Source: Gonocerus acuteangulatus
Lineage: Eukaryota > Arthropoda > Insecta > Hemiptera > Coreidae
NCBI GenBank assembly: GCA_946811695.1
Contig: OX328125.1
Location: 36,756,734 to 36,820,733 of the forward strand
Direction of reading: 5' to 3'
DNA: 64,000 nt
Shown here: positions 62,530 through 64,000 of the stretch, in pieces
Numbering within the stretch: the first letter of the stretch is position 1
Layout of the letters: every line of letters starts with the position of its first letter
Translations under genes and position numbers: made by a program
Notes under the pieces: generated by a model
Seen by the model: only the letters and a program-made list of their open reading frames with translations
Told to the model about the DNA's origin: nothing
Databases searched by the model: none

Positions 62530-62650
62530 CTTTAGCACCTGAGCATGTACTTTACGAATGCACTTTTGTTACCGCCAGAAAACGTTTGGAACTATGCAAA
62601 ATAAAAATACGGCGTAATGAGCTTGCCGGACGTGCCTGCAATCAGTAGCC
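62530..62650 (+). pseudogene. Second LINE tail fragment, opposite strand
   Basis: 'APEHVLYECTFVTARKRLEL' matches the H-x4-C half of the LINE zinc knuckle. No upstream part visible. Confidence 0.4.
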
Positions 62651-62929
62651 GAGATGCACGTCCTCCAAATGGATTTAGTTGTGGCTTCGAATACAACTGA
62701 TACGTGCTTCACCTGCGAAAGGTTACTTGTGGCCTCGCTGTGAAATCGGCAATGATTTGTAATCACACGGCTACCTACTCTAACCTCCTATAGTACCACA
62801 ATAAAACATTACGAAAAATATTATTTCAGATTCCTCCTGCAACCTTAAATCATTCCGCTGAAAGAGTACATGGCATGGTCCAATAATTATTATTATCCTA
62901 CTAGTATTTATTAGCTATGCCTAGTTAGA

Positions 62930-63060
62930 CATTTTAGTGCGGATGCTCCCTCCCTCTTTGTCGCCCTCATGAGGCAATCCGAAGGTTCTGATGAGATCTT
63001 TCCACGTTTCAGACTCAATAGGTCACGGAAGTATCGCAGCCTCAAACTTGTGTTTGCATA
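62930..63060 (-). pseudogene. Possible transposon-derived coding fragment
   Basis: Reverse frame 'PIESETWKDLIRTFGLPHEG', then DKEGGS, has protein-like composition and one stop upstream. Family uncertain. Confidence 0.3.
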
Positions 63061-63124
63061 TATACATATGTTTATATATATCTAGGAAGGTTTCATGTCA
63101 CTTGGTATCATTGCTATACAAAAG

Positions 63125-63302
63125 GGTCTCCCGTGGTCTAATGGCTAGCGCCTTAGATTCATAAACGGGAGATGGTGTGTTCGATCCCCATCGGCGTCAG
63201 GAATTTTCTCATCTCAGGGCTCGTTGAGAAAATTCCTCGCTACACCCTGGATGTTGGCGCTAATGGCCCGGATTTGTCGATGCGCCGTTAAAAAATAAAA
63301 TC
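63125..63302 (+). mobile_element. SINE family S1, full copy with hairpin module
   Basis: A box 'GTGGTCTAATGGCTAGCGCC', B box 'TGTTCGATCCCCA', body 'CAGGAATTTTCTCATCTCAG', hairpin 63254-63287 (TGGCGCTAATG...GATGCGCCG) and A-rich tail. Best reference copy of S1 here. Confidence 0.88.
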
Positions 63303-64000
63303 AAAAAAATGATTAAATATTTTTAGGAGATCTGATTTTCCATTACTATTTTACAGGGACGTATTGTCCCTTCCATTGGCTTCATAAATACTGACTAATG
63401 AGAAAGTTAATTATATCGTGTGTGTGATTCGGACTCAAGCTCATAAGCATACCTTATAGGCACTGAAACATTATGCAAATTAATAATTTTGCAACATGTG
63501 TAGCATTAAAATATGAAAATTCATATTAAAATGATTAATTCCTTGCCTTCTATTCAATCAGTAATGGACAATTCTTGGAAAATCCCAATTTCCCAATAGC
63601 CCTCCTTGATTATGGAAGCAGATAAAATATGCCCTGGCTTGTGCTGTCTGGAAGGATTCCAAAGTAGGGATGTTCAATGATATATATCCCAATTATATAA
63701 TTTCTTTTTGGCATAAACCGTAATATATGTTGCTACTGCATTATACCGAGGGTATTTTATTAACTTATTTATTTTTATTGTTAGGAGAATTGGATTGTTT
63801 GCTTGAAGTACTTTCCAACGAGTACTTACTTAAAATATATATTTCCTATGTAATAATTTAATACTTTTTATTCATTTATTTAGATAGTGACATTTCTCAA
63901 AATCTTCTAATATCTCAAAAAATGAATGTTAATGTTGATTGCAACATATATATATCTTACCTACTTTGGTGATATTGAGGCAGAAAATTCCAATCATAAT
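63303..64000. other. AT-rich non-coding end of window
   Basis: No feature recognised. Confidence 0.4.

Overview
This is an AT-rich eukaryotic nuclear window with long introns, microsatellites, tRNA-derived SINEs, fragments of LINE and Penelope-like elements, hAT and Tc1/mariner-type elements, and a satellite array. The repeat types and an invertebrate-style IL-17 receptor suggest an arthropod. An arachnid or another chelicerate or crustacean is possible, but the species cannot be fixed from the sequence. There is no bacterial or viral gene organisation.

Region by region. 1-961 is the intact N-terminal part of a LINE ORF1-type protein on the minus strand, running off the left edge. 2.3-9.7 kb holds the 3' part of a plus-strand gene for a single-pass IL-17-receptor-like protein: extracellular cysteine-rich exon, transmembrane exon, and a SEFIR domain split over four exons, ending at a stop at 9686. 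10.3-11.7 kb is a Tc1/mariner-like element with about 325-bp inverted repeats that carries a 5S rRNA-derived sequence. 12-22 kb is mostly non-coding with SINEs, a hAT MITE and a fold-back element. 22.4-23.2 kb looks like the promoter and first two coding exons of an unrecognised plus-strand gene; the rest of that gene was not found. 23.2-32 kb is intron or intergenic sequence with repeats and a Penelope GIY-YIG remnant. 32.36-34.93 kb is a 31-copy, 83-bp satellite with a dimeric higher-order pattern. 36-64 kb is repeat-rich: a 2.6-kb hAT element with a perfect 8-bp target duplication, a 3.3-kb nest of inverted repeat modules, several LINE fragments and SINEs.

The most unusual signal is a short hairpin module of about 30 nt (6-bp base stem, then poly(A)). 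It occurs inside at least two SINE families. It also occurs alone at four sites (18855, 25289, 37571, 39038), each time flanked by its own 9-13 bp target-site duplication and each time starting at the same nucleotide at the 5' base of the hairpin. Base changes in the stem are compensated between copies. This looks like a minimal retrotransposed RNA rather than random 5' truncation.

Only two cellular genes can be supported. Everything else that is open in frame is either a transposon remnant or chance.
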